From: Mangrovimonas futianensis
Lineage (GTDB): Bacteria > Bacteroidota > Bacteroidia > Flavobacteriales > Flavobacteriaceae
Length of the DNA: 64,000 nucleotides
NCBI RefSeq assembly: GCF_021245805.1
Contig: NZ_JAJJNF010000001.1
Location: forward strand, 186,001-250,000
Reading direction: 5' to 3'
The translations under genes were made by a program, and so were the position numbers. Shown here one piece after another: positions 43,572 to 52,213 of the stretch. Positions within the stretch are counted from its first letter, which is position 1; every line of letters begins with the position of its first letter. The notes beneath the pieces were generated by a model. It saw only the letters and a list, made by a program, of their open reading frames with translations. It ran no database searches and had not been told where the DNA came from.

Positions 43572-46235
43572 ATGAAACAAATCTTACTATTTTTTGCTAT
43601 TCTAATGACCTCAATAAGTTTTGGTCAAACTATTTATCAAGCCGATTTTTCAACTAGTGTTGGCTTCACTCACTCAAGCAACAACCCACCAGCAGCAGCG
43701 CCACCGGAACAAATTGCCATTGGCCCCAATTTTTATTTGGGTTACGATGTTACTCCTGCTACAGACAACCAACAAGGGGATAACTATTTTAGGACCAATG
43801 GGTCTGTTATCGAGTCTCAAGATTTTGGAGGAGAAGCTTATTTTGAAAGTTTTCCCATTGATATTTCTAGTATAACATCTTTGAGTATTATAGGAATTGG
43901 AGACATCACTGGCGGAAACCCTTTTAATGGAGGCGGTTATTTGCAATGGTCTTATCAAATTGACGACCAACCATGGGTATACCAAACCCCTGCAATCACA
44001 AGTAATGCAGCTAATTTAAACACTCCTGCCGCTTGGACGAATATCACTGGTGTCGCTGGAAATGAGCTAAGAGTTCGTTTTTATTTTAGCTCTGAAGGAA
44101 ATGCTAGTTTTGAGGTGAGCAGTATTGTTGTTGACGCATTGGAAATGACCAATTATTGTGACTCCAATTCTACTCCTGGAGCAGAAACCCTAACTTATAT
44201 TTCTGGATTTGAATTAAATACAATCTCCAATTTAAACAATGGTGCTTCGGGATATTCAAATTTCACAAGCCAATCAACTACCTTGGAAGAATTGAGTACT
44301 TATACGGCAACAGTCACTGCCGTAAATAGTTTCCCATCAACATTTGTTCAAGGCTTCTCCGTTTATATTGATTATAATGGTGATGAAGATTTTGATGACC
44401 CATCAGAATTAGCCGCATTTATAGTTGACCAAGTATTACCTGGTGCAGCTCCAACTGAAATTGAACTTACATTCACTGTACCACAAAATGTGACAAGCGA
44501 CCCAACCAGAATAAGAATTATAATGGGCAACGGATCAATACCACCTGCACCTTGTGGGAGCTATCCAATAGGAGAGACCGAAGACTACTCACTTAACTTT
44601 ATACCACCAACTGGACCTGTTGTTTACACATACAATGAAACAAATGGCGGTTGGGCGCCAGCCGATCCAAATGGTACCGCCGCAGCTGATAGCCAAATTA
44701 TTGTTGAAGATGGAACAGCTAATTTCTACGCAAGTACTAATTTCACAGTTATGACTGTAGAACCTGCAGGAAATATTACTGTAGATTCTGGAGTTACTTT
44801 GACTGCTTCAAGCAGCATTAATTTTGTTTCGTCCTCAACACAATTCCCAAGTATGATTTTGGATGGAGACATTGTCGGAAATATGACATATTCCAGACAT
44901 GTGAATGAATACATTCTTGGACCTAATGGAAATGATTTTATTTCAGCTCCATTAACGGGACAAACCTTTGGTGACTTTGCTAGTAATTCTACAAACAATA
45001 TTAACCTATATTCTTATCCTTCAGACCCATCTGAAAAGTTTTTTGGGCCTTTTGAAAAATCCTCAGGTACATTTTTAACCTATAATGTTGACATTCCTGC
45101 TGAGAGCGGTGTCATCCTAGAACCAGCCATTGGTTTTAGAACAGGATCTGTTGACAATACAACTAATAGTACTTTTGTATTTGCCGGCGAAGCACAAAAG
45201 ACAAATATTTCAATCCCAGTAAGTCATTCTGGAGCTAGTTATCCTTCTTGGAACTTAATAGGAAACCCTTATCCATCATATATTGCGGCAGATCAATTCC
45301 TTGCAGATAATTTGACTTTATTTGCTTCAGATGCGGTAGGTATTTATGGTTATAATGGCTTTGACAGCTATACCGTTTGGAACCTATCTTATGCCGTTGC
45401 AAATGATGCGAAGTTAGCACCTGGACAAGGTTTTATAATCGCTATACCTTCAGGAGGTGATGGAAATGCACTTTTCAGCACAGCAATGAGAACTACGGGG
45501 GACACTGATGATTTTGTGACTGGACGAGCTTCAAACATGAATATAGCCGAAATTAAATTGAAATTGACTAATGACTATCAAAGCAACTTAACAGGATTGT
45601 TTTTCCTAGACAATGGAACTTCTGGTTTAGATACAGGTTATGATACAGTTGTATTAGGAGGAGAAGCTGAAGAATTCGCTCTATTTTCCTCATTATTAGA
45701 TGCTTCATTATCTAATAAGGATTTTGCTATACAAACGTTATCCTATGAAGATTTAGGTTCAGAAGAGATTGCAATACCTTTAGGAGTTAATGCTGTTCAA
45801 GGCCAGCAACTTACAATTAGCATGCTTGAATCTTCCATTCCAGATGGAGTAACTGTTTTCTTAGAAGATACTCTTACTGGCACTTTTACTCTCTTAAACA
45901 ATAACGACTATACCTTTAACTCTAATCAAGATTTATCAGGTACCGGCAGATTCTTTATAAGGTTTACGAATGAACAGAATTTAAGTATAGATGAAAATCA
46001 ATTAAGTGATATTAAAATTTACAGTAAAAACAAAACCATTTTTATTACTGGTCAAACAATTGGAGATTCAATTTTTGAAGTAATAGATATTCAAGGAAAA
46101 AGACTAATCACGTCTTCGACCTCTAAGAATATCATGTATCACGAGATAGATGCCAACCAATTAAGTTCAGGCGTTTATATTTTAAAAATGAAAAATAAAA
46201 ACCAAAACATTACCAAAAAACTAATTATTAATTAA
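43572..46235 (+). CDS. Secreted protein with GEVED domain and type IX secretion C-terminal signal
   Basis: An 887-residue exported protein. Residues 1-18 are a signal peptide ending SFGQ. A GEVED-type domain is at about 210-340, with VYIDYNGDEDFDDPSELA and SYPIGETEDYSLNF. A long Asn/Ser/Thr-rich beta region follows. The last 70 residues are a type A T9SS sorting domain (QLSSGVYILKMKNKNQNITK), which targets the protein through the outer membrane for anchoring or release. No catalytic motif is seen; an adhesion or surface-coat role is likely. It is divergent from the polysaccharide locus and may attach to it, which is inference. Confidence 0.88.
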   Translation: MKQILLFFAILMTSISFGQTIYQADFSTSVGFTHSSNNPPAAAPPEQIAIGPNFYLGYDVTPATDNQQGDNYFRTNGSVIESQDFGGEAYFESFPIDISSITSLSIIGIGDITGGNPFNGGGYLQWSYQIDDQPWVYQTPAITSNAANLNTPAAWTNITGVAGNELRVRFYFSSEGNASFEVSSIVVDALEMTNYCDSNSTPGAETLTYISGFELNTISNLNNGASGYSNFTSQSTTLEELSTYTATVTAVNSFPSTFVQGFSVYIDYNGDEDFDDPSELAAFIVDQVLPGAAPTEIELTFTVPQNVTSDPTRIRIIMGNGSIPPAPCGSYPIGETEDYSLNFIPPTGPVVYTYNETNGGWAPADPNGTAAADSQIIVEDGTANFYASTNFTVMTVEPAGNITVDSGVTLTASSSINFVSSSTQFPSMILDGDIVGNMTYSRHVNEYILGPNGNDFISAPLTGQTFGDFASNSTNNINLYSYPSDPSEKFFGPFEKSSGTFLTYNVDIPAESGVILEPAIGFRTGSVDNTTNSTFVFAGEAQKTNISIPVSHSGASYPSWNLIGNPYPSYIAADQFLADNLTLFASDAVGIYGYNGFDSYTVWNLSYAVANDAKLAPGQGFIIAIPSGGDGNALFSTAMRTTGDTDDFVTGRASNMNIAEIKLKLTNDYQSNLTGLFFLDNGTSGLDTGYDTVVLGGEAEEFALFSSLLDASLSNKDFAIQTLSYEDLGSEEIAIPLGVNAVQGQQLTISMLESSIPDGVTVFLEDTLTGTFTLLNNNDYTFNSNQDLSGTGRFFIRFTNEQNLSIDENQLSDIKIYSKNKTIFITGQTIGDSIFEVIDIQGKRLITSSTSKNIMYHEIDANQLSSGVYILKMKNKNQNITKKLIIN

Positions 46236-46280
46236 ATTGCGTGATTAAAATTGTAAATCCCATAAATTTTAAAGCTATTT

Positions 46281-46311
46281 ATTGGTTTGCAATTATAATT
46301 AAGTACATTTG
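46281..46311 (+). promoter_or_regulatory. Promoter of the peptide-kinase-nucleotidyltransferase unit (ATTG-19-TACATTTG)
   Basis: TACATTTG at 46304-46311 is a full TANNTTTG match, and ATTG at 46281-46284 stands exactly 19 bases upstream. The predicted transcription start is about 19 bases before the ATG at 46337. The unit therefore has its own promoter. Confidence 0.65.
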
Positions 46312-46336
46312 ACCTAGTTTTTATTTAAAGAATCTT

Positions 46337-46531
46337 ATGGAGAAAAATAATAACGACCAAATCACCAGAAAAGAAGCCATTAAGAAAATGGGTAAATATG
46401 CAGCTCTTACAGCTGCAGGCACATTTCTCATACTTAATCCTTTAAAGGCTCAAACCGAATCGCCTCCTCCCGGAGGTGGTGATAGACCAGGTAATTCTGG
46501 AGATAGTTTCGATGAATTATTTGAACAATAG
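46337..46531 (+). CDS. Small exported peptide with Pro/Gly-rich mature part
   Basis: A 64-residue peptide. Residues 10-39 form a leader TRKEAIKKMGKYAALTAAG then a hydrophobic core and KAQ, probably cleaved after Gln39; it has an RK pair rather than a twin Arg. The remaining 25 residues begin TESPPPGGG and end in an acidic DSFDELFEQ. The mature part has Ser at 42, 54 and 57 that could be modified. The kinase-like gene starts 4 bases after its stop, so it is translationally linked. I recognise no family. It is a candidate substrate for the following enzymes, but that is inference. Confidence 0.65.
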   Translation: MEKNNNDQITRKEAIKKMGKYAALTAAGTFLILNPLKAQTESPPPGGGDRPGNSGDSFDELFEQ

Positions 46532-46535
46532 ATAG

Positions 46536-47686
46536 TTGAAAGGTAGCTTAAAACCTACATTTGCAAAATATATTGGAGGCAATTACATTATTTGGTTTGA
46601 AAAAACAAACCAATATGTAATTGCCTCTGACTTTTTATATCATCTCATAACCATCTTTTTAAATTCTGAAAACATAACAGAATTCAAACGACACAACAAG
46701 AGCACGTTTGATGAAGCACAAGCTCGATTAACCTATAAGGAGCTTTCATCCTTTTTGTACGAAGCCAATTCACTACAAGTTGAATCTATCCCCAATATAA
46801 AATTTTCTGATACCAAACTGGACTTAACTCCCGTTTCCAACTATTACTATTATATTGGGGAAAAATCATTGAATTTAAGATTTTCAGATGACCCCATATT
46901 TAATCTAATCAAGGAAAGGTTAAGTCAATTTAAAGTTCGTAAGGCAAATGAAAATTTAATTTGCTTTGATTTTAAGATATCGAACGGTATTGCATATCTT
47001 GAAAAACAAGGACAACTAATTGCCAAATATCCTTACTCCAAAATGCATTATTTATTTGGGAAATTTTCAATGGAGTTAATCAGCAATCTTTACTCATTCC
47101 CGACTACCAGCTGGTTAGCCACTTTACATGCATCGACAGTTTGTGATGAAAACCAAGCTATAATGCTAGTTGGAGAATCTGGAAATGGTAAAAGTACATT
47201 AGCTGGACTATGTTTATTAAATGGCTATCACTTCTAGCAGATGATTTCACTCCGCTATCAAGCAAATCCCTTAAACTTTATAAAAATCCGAGTGCTATAT
47301 CAATAAAGGAAGGAGCTTTTAATCAATTTAAGAACATCCCAGACAACTTGAGAATTAGTGAGGCTAAAATAAATCCGAAAAAACAAATTGCAGTAAGGTA
47401 TTTACAAGAGAAAGCTATTGATTTAACTAAACCTTCAAGGAGATGCAACAAAATTGTTTATGTCCAGTATAGTAAAACAGAAGGGCAATATTTAAAATCA
47501 GTTTCTTCTGATAAAATTTTGAAATCATTGATTCCAGATTCTTGGATATCCCCAAAAAAAGAGCATGCAGAATCTTTTTTAAATTGGATTGGTGAATGTC
47601 AATTTTATGAACTAATTTATCATGAAAATAAGTTTGCCATTGAAAAGATTAAAACTTTATTTAAAAATAACCATATTGTTGATTGA
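46536..47686 (+). pseudogene. HprK-like P-loop kinase, disrupted by a -1 frameshift at about 47234
   Basis: Two frames (46536-47237 and 47210-47686) together encode a 383-residue protein. The start is TTG at 46536, because a stop codon lies directly upstream in frame. An N-terminal part (about 1-80) looks like a PqqD-type peptide-recognition domain. It is followed by a kinase domain of the HPr kinase type with HAST at 198-201 and Walker A GESGNGKST at 213-221. The frame breaks just after GYHF; re-reading one base restores LADDFTPL, the expected aspartate pair. No slippery heptamer is present, so this looks like a one-base deletion or an error, not programmed shifting. Confidence 0.8.
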
Positions 47687-48726
47687 ATCATCCAGATTTG
47701 AAAACAGCTTACCATCTTTTAGGGAGTATATTATCCCAGACACAGAATGAGAAACAATTAAAATCTCTATTTCTTTCAAATGAAGTCAATTGGGAAGAAT
47801 TTATTAAGATTGCCAGTAGTGAACTTATGCTTCCTGCAACTTATATAGAAATAAAAAATAAGCAACTGTTAAAATACACTCCAGAAGATTTAAACTCATA
47901 TCTGGAAGAAATTACGAACATCAACCGAAATAGAAACAGAAAATTACTTTCTGAGGCAAAAGAAATTTCCCTAGCCTTTGATGAAAATCAAATCGATCAC
48001 ATATTTATAAAAGGCATTGCCTTAATTGCAATCAACCCTTTGGAAGATATCGGTTTTAGAATGATTGGCGACATCGATATCCTAGTTGATAAAGCCAAAA
48101 TTGATCATGCATTTCAACTTTTAATTTCCAAGGGTTATAATGATTTAAGACCCTTTAATTATGAAATTAAGGACTACAGACATTACCCAAGACAAATTTC
48201 AAAGGAAAAATTTGGAGCCGTTGAATTACACCGAAATTTATTGACTACCAAAACTAATAATTTGTTAGATGCCTCAGAAATACTAACTAATAAAAGGTAC
48301 TATTCAGGACTACCAGTGCCCAATCAAAAGGACGCCATAAAAATAGCCATTTACACCACACAAATAAATGATAAGTGTCAAAGTATTCCGAATGTGAAAT
48401 TTAAATCAACCTATGATTCTATAATTTTGGGATTAAATACTCAATCAAAATTATTTCATGACTTAAAAGGCAATACTTTTTTTAAATTATTTACTAGCTT
48501 ATCATCAATATATTTTGAAGAATTAAAACCTTTAGTTAATTACAAGGACAAACCTATTAAATACATCATTTTTAAATTTTTCTCAAAAAGACCTCAATCA
48601 AAAAGAATTTTAATCAGTTCTTTAACAAAATTTCAAGCTGTAAATGAAAGATTACATCTTTTCACAACTAATAAAAGTTACCGCAAGCATATTTTATTAA
48701 ATAAAATACTGAACAATAAGCCTTAA
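47683..48726 (+). CDS. Nucleotidyltransferase family protein (PF14907-like)
   Basis: A 347-residue protein with FIKGIAL at 108-114 and MIGDIDILVD at 127-136, whose Asp130 and Asp132 form the metal site of the nucleotidyltransferase fold. VELHRNLL follows. This pattern matches the uncharacterised NTP_transf_5 group that often stands beside HprK-like kinases in peptide-modifying clusters. The start is a TTG overlapping the kinase stop by four bases. It probably transfers a nucleotide to a peptide or small molecule; the substrate is unknown. Confidence 0.82.
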   Translation: MNHPDLKTAYHLLGSILSQTQNEKQLKSLFLSNEVNWEEFIKIASSELMLPATYIEIKNKQLLKYTPEDLNSYLEEITNINRNRNRKLLSEAKEISLAFDENQIDHIFIKGIALIAINPLEDIGFRMIGDIDILVDKAKIDHAFQLLISKGYNDLRPFNYEIKDYRHYPRQISKEKFGAVELHRNLLTTKTNNLLDASEILTNKRYYSGLPVPNQKDAIKIAIYTTQINDKCQSIPNVKFKSTYDSIILGLNTQSKLFHDLKGNTFFKLFTSLSSIYFEELKPLVNYKDKPIKYIIFKFFSKRPQSKRILISSLTKFQAVNERLHLFTTNKSYRKHILLNKILNNKP

Positions 48727-48775
48727 GAGAGGACAATTAATACAAGTAATTTTTTTTTATTATCAACTAAAACTC

Positions 48776-48783
48776 TATTTTTG
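48776..48783 (+). promoter_or_regulatory. -7 box TATTTTTG upstream of the outer-membrane protein gene
   Basis: An exact TANNTTTG match 16 bases before the ATG at 48799. It covers the TTG at 48781 and so argues for the later start. The -33 region is a T run without a clear TTTG. Confidence 0.5.
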
Positions 48784-48798
48784 AACAAACCATTTTTT

Positions 48799-49371
48799 AT
48801 GAAAAGACTCTTAATTTTAGCATTTCTTGTATCTACTTTCACAAGTGGTTATAGCCAAATGCGTTTGGAAAATGACCCAACCGTCTTGGTGAGCTTAGGT
48901 GTTAATGGCTTGGTGACAGAAGGCACCAGAAAACCATGGAAGGATTTTGACGAAATTGCTTTCCATATCCCAATCGCATTTTCAGTTGAATTTGGTCTGA
49001 ATGGTTATTTATATTTTGAACAAGATTTTCAATTGAATGGCTACAAAAAAGGAGAATGGATTGACAATGGAGTTTTGGATGAAGACAAAACCTATATAAG
49101 TACCAATACTTATCTTAAATTTTATTATTCGGACTTACTGTTTAAAAGAGAGCCAGATTGGTTAGATCTTTATGTAAGTACAGGTCCAGGGTATTTTTCT
49201 TTAAACGAGTCCAATTTCTCTTGGAACTTAGCACTAGGGGGCACTGTATGGGTTTCTGACAACATTGGAATACGACTTCAAGCTGCGGGTAAATGGGCCT
49301 TTCATAGATTGGACAGACAATATGACAACAACCATTATCAATATTATTTAATGGGCGTCTTTAAGCTTTAA
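48799..49371 (+). CDS. Outer-membrane beta-barrel protein
   Basis: I start this protein at ATG 48799 (190 residues), because its signal peptide KRLLILAFLVSTFTSGYSQ begins there and the promoter overlaps the earlier TTG. The mature part alternates polar and hydrophobic residues in strands (SVEFGLNGYLYFEQDFQLNGY, LYVSTGPGYFSL, GIRLQAAGKWAF) and ends with an aromatic strand HYQYYLMGVFKL. It resembles OmpA/OmpW-type eight-strand barrels. Function is unknown. A terminator follows. Confidence 0.8.
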   Translation: MKRLLILAFLVSTFTSGYSQMRLENDPTVLVSLGVNGLVTEGTRKPWKDFDEIAFHIPIAFSVEFGLNGYLYFEQDFQLNGYKKGEWIDNGVLDEDKTYISTNTYLKFYYSDLLFKREPDWLDLYVSTGPGYFSLNESNFSWNLALGGTVWVSDNIGIRLQAAGKWAFHRLDRQYDNNHYQYYLMGVFKL

Positions 49372-49395
49372 AAGGTATCATAATTATAAAAAAAT

Positions 49396-49427
49396 AAAGG
49401 GACATAATCTTATGTCCCTTTATTTTT
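49396..49427 (+). terminator. Terminator after the outer-membrane protein gene
   Basis: Stem AAAGGGACATA/TATGTCCCTTT with a short loop, followed by ATTTTTAT, 24 bases after the stop codon. Confidence 0.88.
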
Positions 49428-49527
49428 ATCAATGTTCAGCCAAAAATCAAATAGACTCTAAAGCTTTATCATCTATTAAAAACTGACCGCAGAGGATTAT
49501 ATTTCCCTCAACACTCCTTATTGAAAA

Positions 49528-49576
49528 CAAAAAAGCCTCACTTAATAATTCAAGTAAACTTGATTTATCGTGAGAC
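49528..49576 (-). terminator. Terminator after tRNA-Arg
   Basis: On the minus strand a long interrupted hairpin (outer TCTCAC/GTGAGG, inner TCAAGT/ACTTGA) ends in GCTTTTTT, 16 bases after the tRNA. It terminates the tRNA transcript and faces the terminator at 49396-49427. Confidence 0.8.
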
Positions 49577-49591
49577 TTATTTATCTATCTG

Positions 49592-49665
49592 TGACCGCGG
49601 AGGGATTCGAACCCCCAACCCTCAGAGCCGAAATCTGATATTCTATCCAGTTGAACTACGCGGCC
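49592..49665 (-). tRNA. tRNA-Arg (anticodon TCG)
   Basis: The minus strand gives a 74-base cloverleaf with acceptor GGCCGCG/CGCGGTC, D-arm region with AACTGGATA, anticodon stem TCAGA/TCTGA around loop TTTCGGC (anticodon TCG, reading CGA), and T-arm GGGGG TTCGAAT CCCTC. The CCA end is not encoded. It sits between the yqeY stop and its own terminator. Confidence 0.95.
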
Positions 49666-49678
49666 AAAAAAGTATAAT

Positions 49679-50128
49679 CTAACTCAATTTAGCCTTTACA
49701 ATGGTTGATATAGTTTTTCCATCAGCTTTTCCAGCCAGTTCCTTACTAACAAGTCCCATTACTTTTCCCATATCTTTCATACCACCTGCACCAACATTCT
49801 CGATTGTAGCAACAACCACCTTTTCAATTTCAGTTTCAGAAAGTTGCTCTGGTAAAAATTGACTAATAACTTTGGCTTCATCCATTTCAGGTTGCGCCAA
49901 ATCTTCTCTTCCTTGTTCTAAATAAATAGCTGCACTGTCTTGACGTTGTTTAACCAGTTTCTGAAGTAATTTAAGCTCCTGGTCTTCGGTTAAACCATCA
50001 CCAGCACCAATCTCAGTTTGTGCTAAAAGAATAGATGATTTTATGGCTCTCAAAGCAGTTAAAGCTGTTTGATTCTTTGCTTTCATGGCCTCTTTCATAC
50101 CATCCATCACTTTATTCTGTAAACTCAT
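49679..50128 (-). CDS. yqeY: GatB/YqeY domain-containing protein
   Basis: A 149-residue protein of the YqeY family, related to the C-terminal tRNA-binding region of GatB. Family blocks are MKAKNQTALTALRAIKSSILL, LLQKLVKQRQDSA, YLEQGREDLAQPEMDEAKVI and the GGMKDMGKVMGLV end. Its precise role is unresolved. It follows ftsZ, as is common in Flavobacteria, but a terminator separates the two. Confidence 0.93.
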   Translation of the reverse strand: MSLQNKVMDGMKEAMKAKNQTALTALRAIKSSILLAQTEIGAGDGLTEDQELKLLQKLVKQRQDSAAIYLEQGREDLAQPEMDEAKVISQFLPEQLSETEIEKVVVATIENVGAGGMKDMGKVMGLVSKELAGKADGKTISTIVKAKLS

Positions 50129-50164
50129 AATTCGTTTATTTTGCGTTTGCGAAGATACTAAAGA

Positions 50165-50198
50165 AAACCCGAAAAACCATTACTGATTCTTCGGGTTT
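50165..50198 (-). terminator. Terminator downstream of ftsZ
   Basis: Stem AAACCCGAA/TTCGGGTTT with a 16-base loop; on the minus strand it is followed by the T-rich TTTTCTTT. It closes the cell-division operon before yqeY. Confidence 0.75.
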
Positions 50199-50230
50199 CC
50201 AAGAAGCTTAAACACTAAACTTAATTGCTA

Positions 50231-52198
50231 TTAATCTACATTGTCATGAAGAAATGAATTGTTATTTCTCATCTGTATATCATTATTGTCATCCAAACTA
50301 ATACTGGTACTGGACATACTACTTGAATCTGACGAATGTGGGGTGTCATTTAAATCTACACCTTGTCTTTTGTATGCAGGTATTTTTTCAATATCATCAA
50401 TCTTATTCGTGTTGAATTTATAATTAAAATCCTTCATCTTTCTCCTTCTTTCCTCCGCACGCTCTTTTAACATATCAGATATTGGACTGTTCATAGGATC
50501 TATATCCCCACCAGACTCAGCTCCCTGTTCAACATCCTCTTTTAGAGTTTTCTTTTCAAATACTACATCCTGTTCCTCAATGACCACCTCATTCTTTTTA
50601 GGGTTCATTTCAGACTCTACTTCAATGTAGTCATCTAAGGCATACCTCACTTCTCCCTTTTCATTAGACTCCGTGACAGGAATTACCTCAACAAAATCCC
50701 TTACAGGCATTTTTTTAACATTCTCATCCAACTCATGCACAACAAAATCATTATCCTTGCTAGTAATTGGAGACTCACTTATAGGTAAATCAAAGGTTAA
50801 TGTAATTTGTTGCTCCTCCTCACCATACTCATCCTCATAACTTTCTTCCACTGCCTCAGGTTTTATTTCAGTGATGATATAATCATCCTCTTCTTCCTCA
50901 ATTTCAGCAGTTACCTCTTCATAAGTAACCTTAATATTTTTAATTTCCTCATTTGTCTTAATCAACCCCGAAGGCTCTTCAGAATGATTTAATTTAGGAG
51001 ATGGATCTGATTTAATTTGAAAATCATCCAATTCCTCAATATCTAATGTATGCTTGACAACCTCTTCTTTTTTCTCCTCTTTTAATTCTATGTTGGGAGT
51101 AATAATAGCGGGTTGCTTTTCTTTCTTTGTTAAATCCTTTTCAAAGGGCTTATCATCTTCCAAGGCGTGGATTACTTTTTTAATCTCTGTATTAGAGATT
51201 TCATTCTGTTGATCCAAATCAAAACCAGTGGCAATAATTGTTACGGCTATAGATTCATCTAGTGACTCATCCTCACCAACTCCCATAATGATATTGGCTC
51301 CATGACCCGCCTCGTCTTGAATATGGTCATTGATTTCCCCAATTTCATCGATAGTGATTTCCTGAACACCAGAAACGATAAGCAACAATACATTCTTAGC
51401 ACCCGTAATCTTATTATCATTAAGCAATGGCGAATCCAATGCCTTTCTGATAGCTTCATGAGCTCTATTTTGACCAGATGCTATTGCAGATCCCATAATA
51501 GCTGTACCACTATTGCTTAATACAGTTTTAGCATCACGTAAATCGATGTTTTGGGTATAGTGATGAGTTATAACTTCAGCTATACCACGAGCAGCTGTTG
51601 ACAAGACTTCATCTGCCTTGGAGAACCCAGCTTTAAAGCCTAGATTACCGTATACCTCTCGTAGTTTATTATTATTAATGACTACCAGAGAATCAACCAT
51701 AGACCTTAGGTTGTCAATTCCCTTTTGGGCTTGTTGGTTTCTTAATTTTCCTTCAAATTGAAATGGCATTGTTACGATTCCTACAGTAAGAATATCCATT
51801 TCCTTTGCCATTTTAGCTATAATTGGGGCAGCACCTGTTCCAGTTCCACCTCCCATTCCCGCAGTAATAAAAACCATTTTGGTATTGGAATCCAACATGC
51901 TGCTTATTTCCTCAAAACTTTCAACGGCTGCCTTCTCTCCAATTTCTGGATTGGCTCCAGCACCTAACCCTTCAGTTAGGTTAACCCCTAATTGAATTTT
52001 ATTAGGAACACCGCTATTTTGAAGTGCTTGGGCATCGGTATTACAAATTACAAAATCGACTCCCTTAATTCCTTGTTGGAACATGTGGTTAATAGCATTG
52101 CTACCTCCACCTCCAACTCCAATAACCTTGATAACATTTGACTGATTTTTAGGTAAATCAAATGAGATACTGTTTTCAATTCCTGTGTTGCTGCTCAT
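50231..52198 (-). CDS. ftsZ: Cell division protein FtsZ with long C-terminal extension
   Basis: A 655-residue tubulin homologue that forms the cytokinetic ring. The GTPase core (about 20-340) has GVGGGGSNAINHM, the tubulin signature GGGTGTGAAP and NNNKLREVYGNLGF. Beyond it lies a roughly 300-residue acidic, low-complexity linker rich in Glu, Asp and Lys, ending in the short conserved tail NSFLHDNVD. This is much longer than the roughly 50-residue linker of E. coli but fits Flavobacteria. It follows ftsA after 15 bases. Confidence 0.97.
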   Translation of the reverse strand: MSSNTGIENSISFDLPKNQSNVIKVIGVGGGGSNAINHMFQQGIKGVDFVICNTDAQALQNSGVPNKIQLGVNLTEGLGAGANPEIGEKAAVESFEEISSMLDSNTKMVFITAGMGGGTGTGAAPIIAKMAKEMDILTVGIVTMPFQFEGKLRNQQAQKGIDNLRSMVDSLVVINNNKLREVYGNLGFKAGFSKADEVLSTAARGIAEVITHHYTQNIDLRDAKTVLSNSGTAIMGSAIASGQNRAHEAIRKALDSPLLNDNKITGAKNVLLLIVSGVQEITIDEIGEINDHIQDEAGHGANIIMGVGEDESLDESIAVTIIATGFDLDQQNEISNTEIKKVIHALEDDKPFEKDLTKKEKQPAIITPNIELKEEKKEEVVKHTLDIEELDDFQIKSDPSPKLNHSEEPSGLIKTNEEIKNIKVTYEEVTAEIEEEEDDYIITEIKPEAVEESYEDEYGEEEQQITLTFDLPISESPITSKDNDFVVHELDENVKKMPVRDFVEVIPVTESNEKGEVRYALDDYIEVESEMNPKKNEVVIEEQDVVFEKKTLKEDVEQGAESGGDIDPMNSPISDMLKERAEERRRKMKDFNYKFNTNKIDDIEKIPAYKRQGVDLNDTPHSSDSSSMSSTSISLDDNNDIQMRNNNSFLHDNVD

Positions 52199-52213
52199 GA
52201 ATCTTTGGTTTTA

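Noticed and set aside
43674..45420. Open frames of 60-100 codons on the opposite strand of the T9SS gene
   Set aside because: They lie wholly inside a well-supported gene, have no start context or recognisable domain, and are chance antisense frames. The same applies to short frames inside ftsZ, ftsA, murD, murE, ftsI and the glycosyltransferases.
47225..47245. Programmed -1 ribosomal frameshift in the kinase
   Set aside because: No X XXY YYZ slippery heptamer or obvious stimulatory stem is present at the junction; a one-base loss or an assembly error is simpler.
46337..48726. Lasso peptide gene cluster
   Set aside because: The HprK-like and nucleotidyltransferase genes fit tailoring roles in lasso clusters, but there is no transglutaminase-like B protein, no asparagine-synthetase-like C protein, and the peptide looks like an exported protein with a signal sequence.
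49592..49665. Genomic island attachment site at tRNA-Arg
   Set aside because: No integrase gene and no second copy of the tRNA 3' end was noticed; both sides look like ordinary chromosome.
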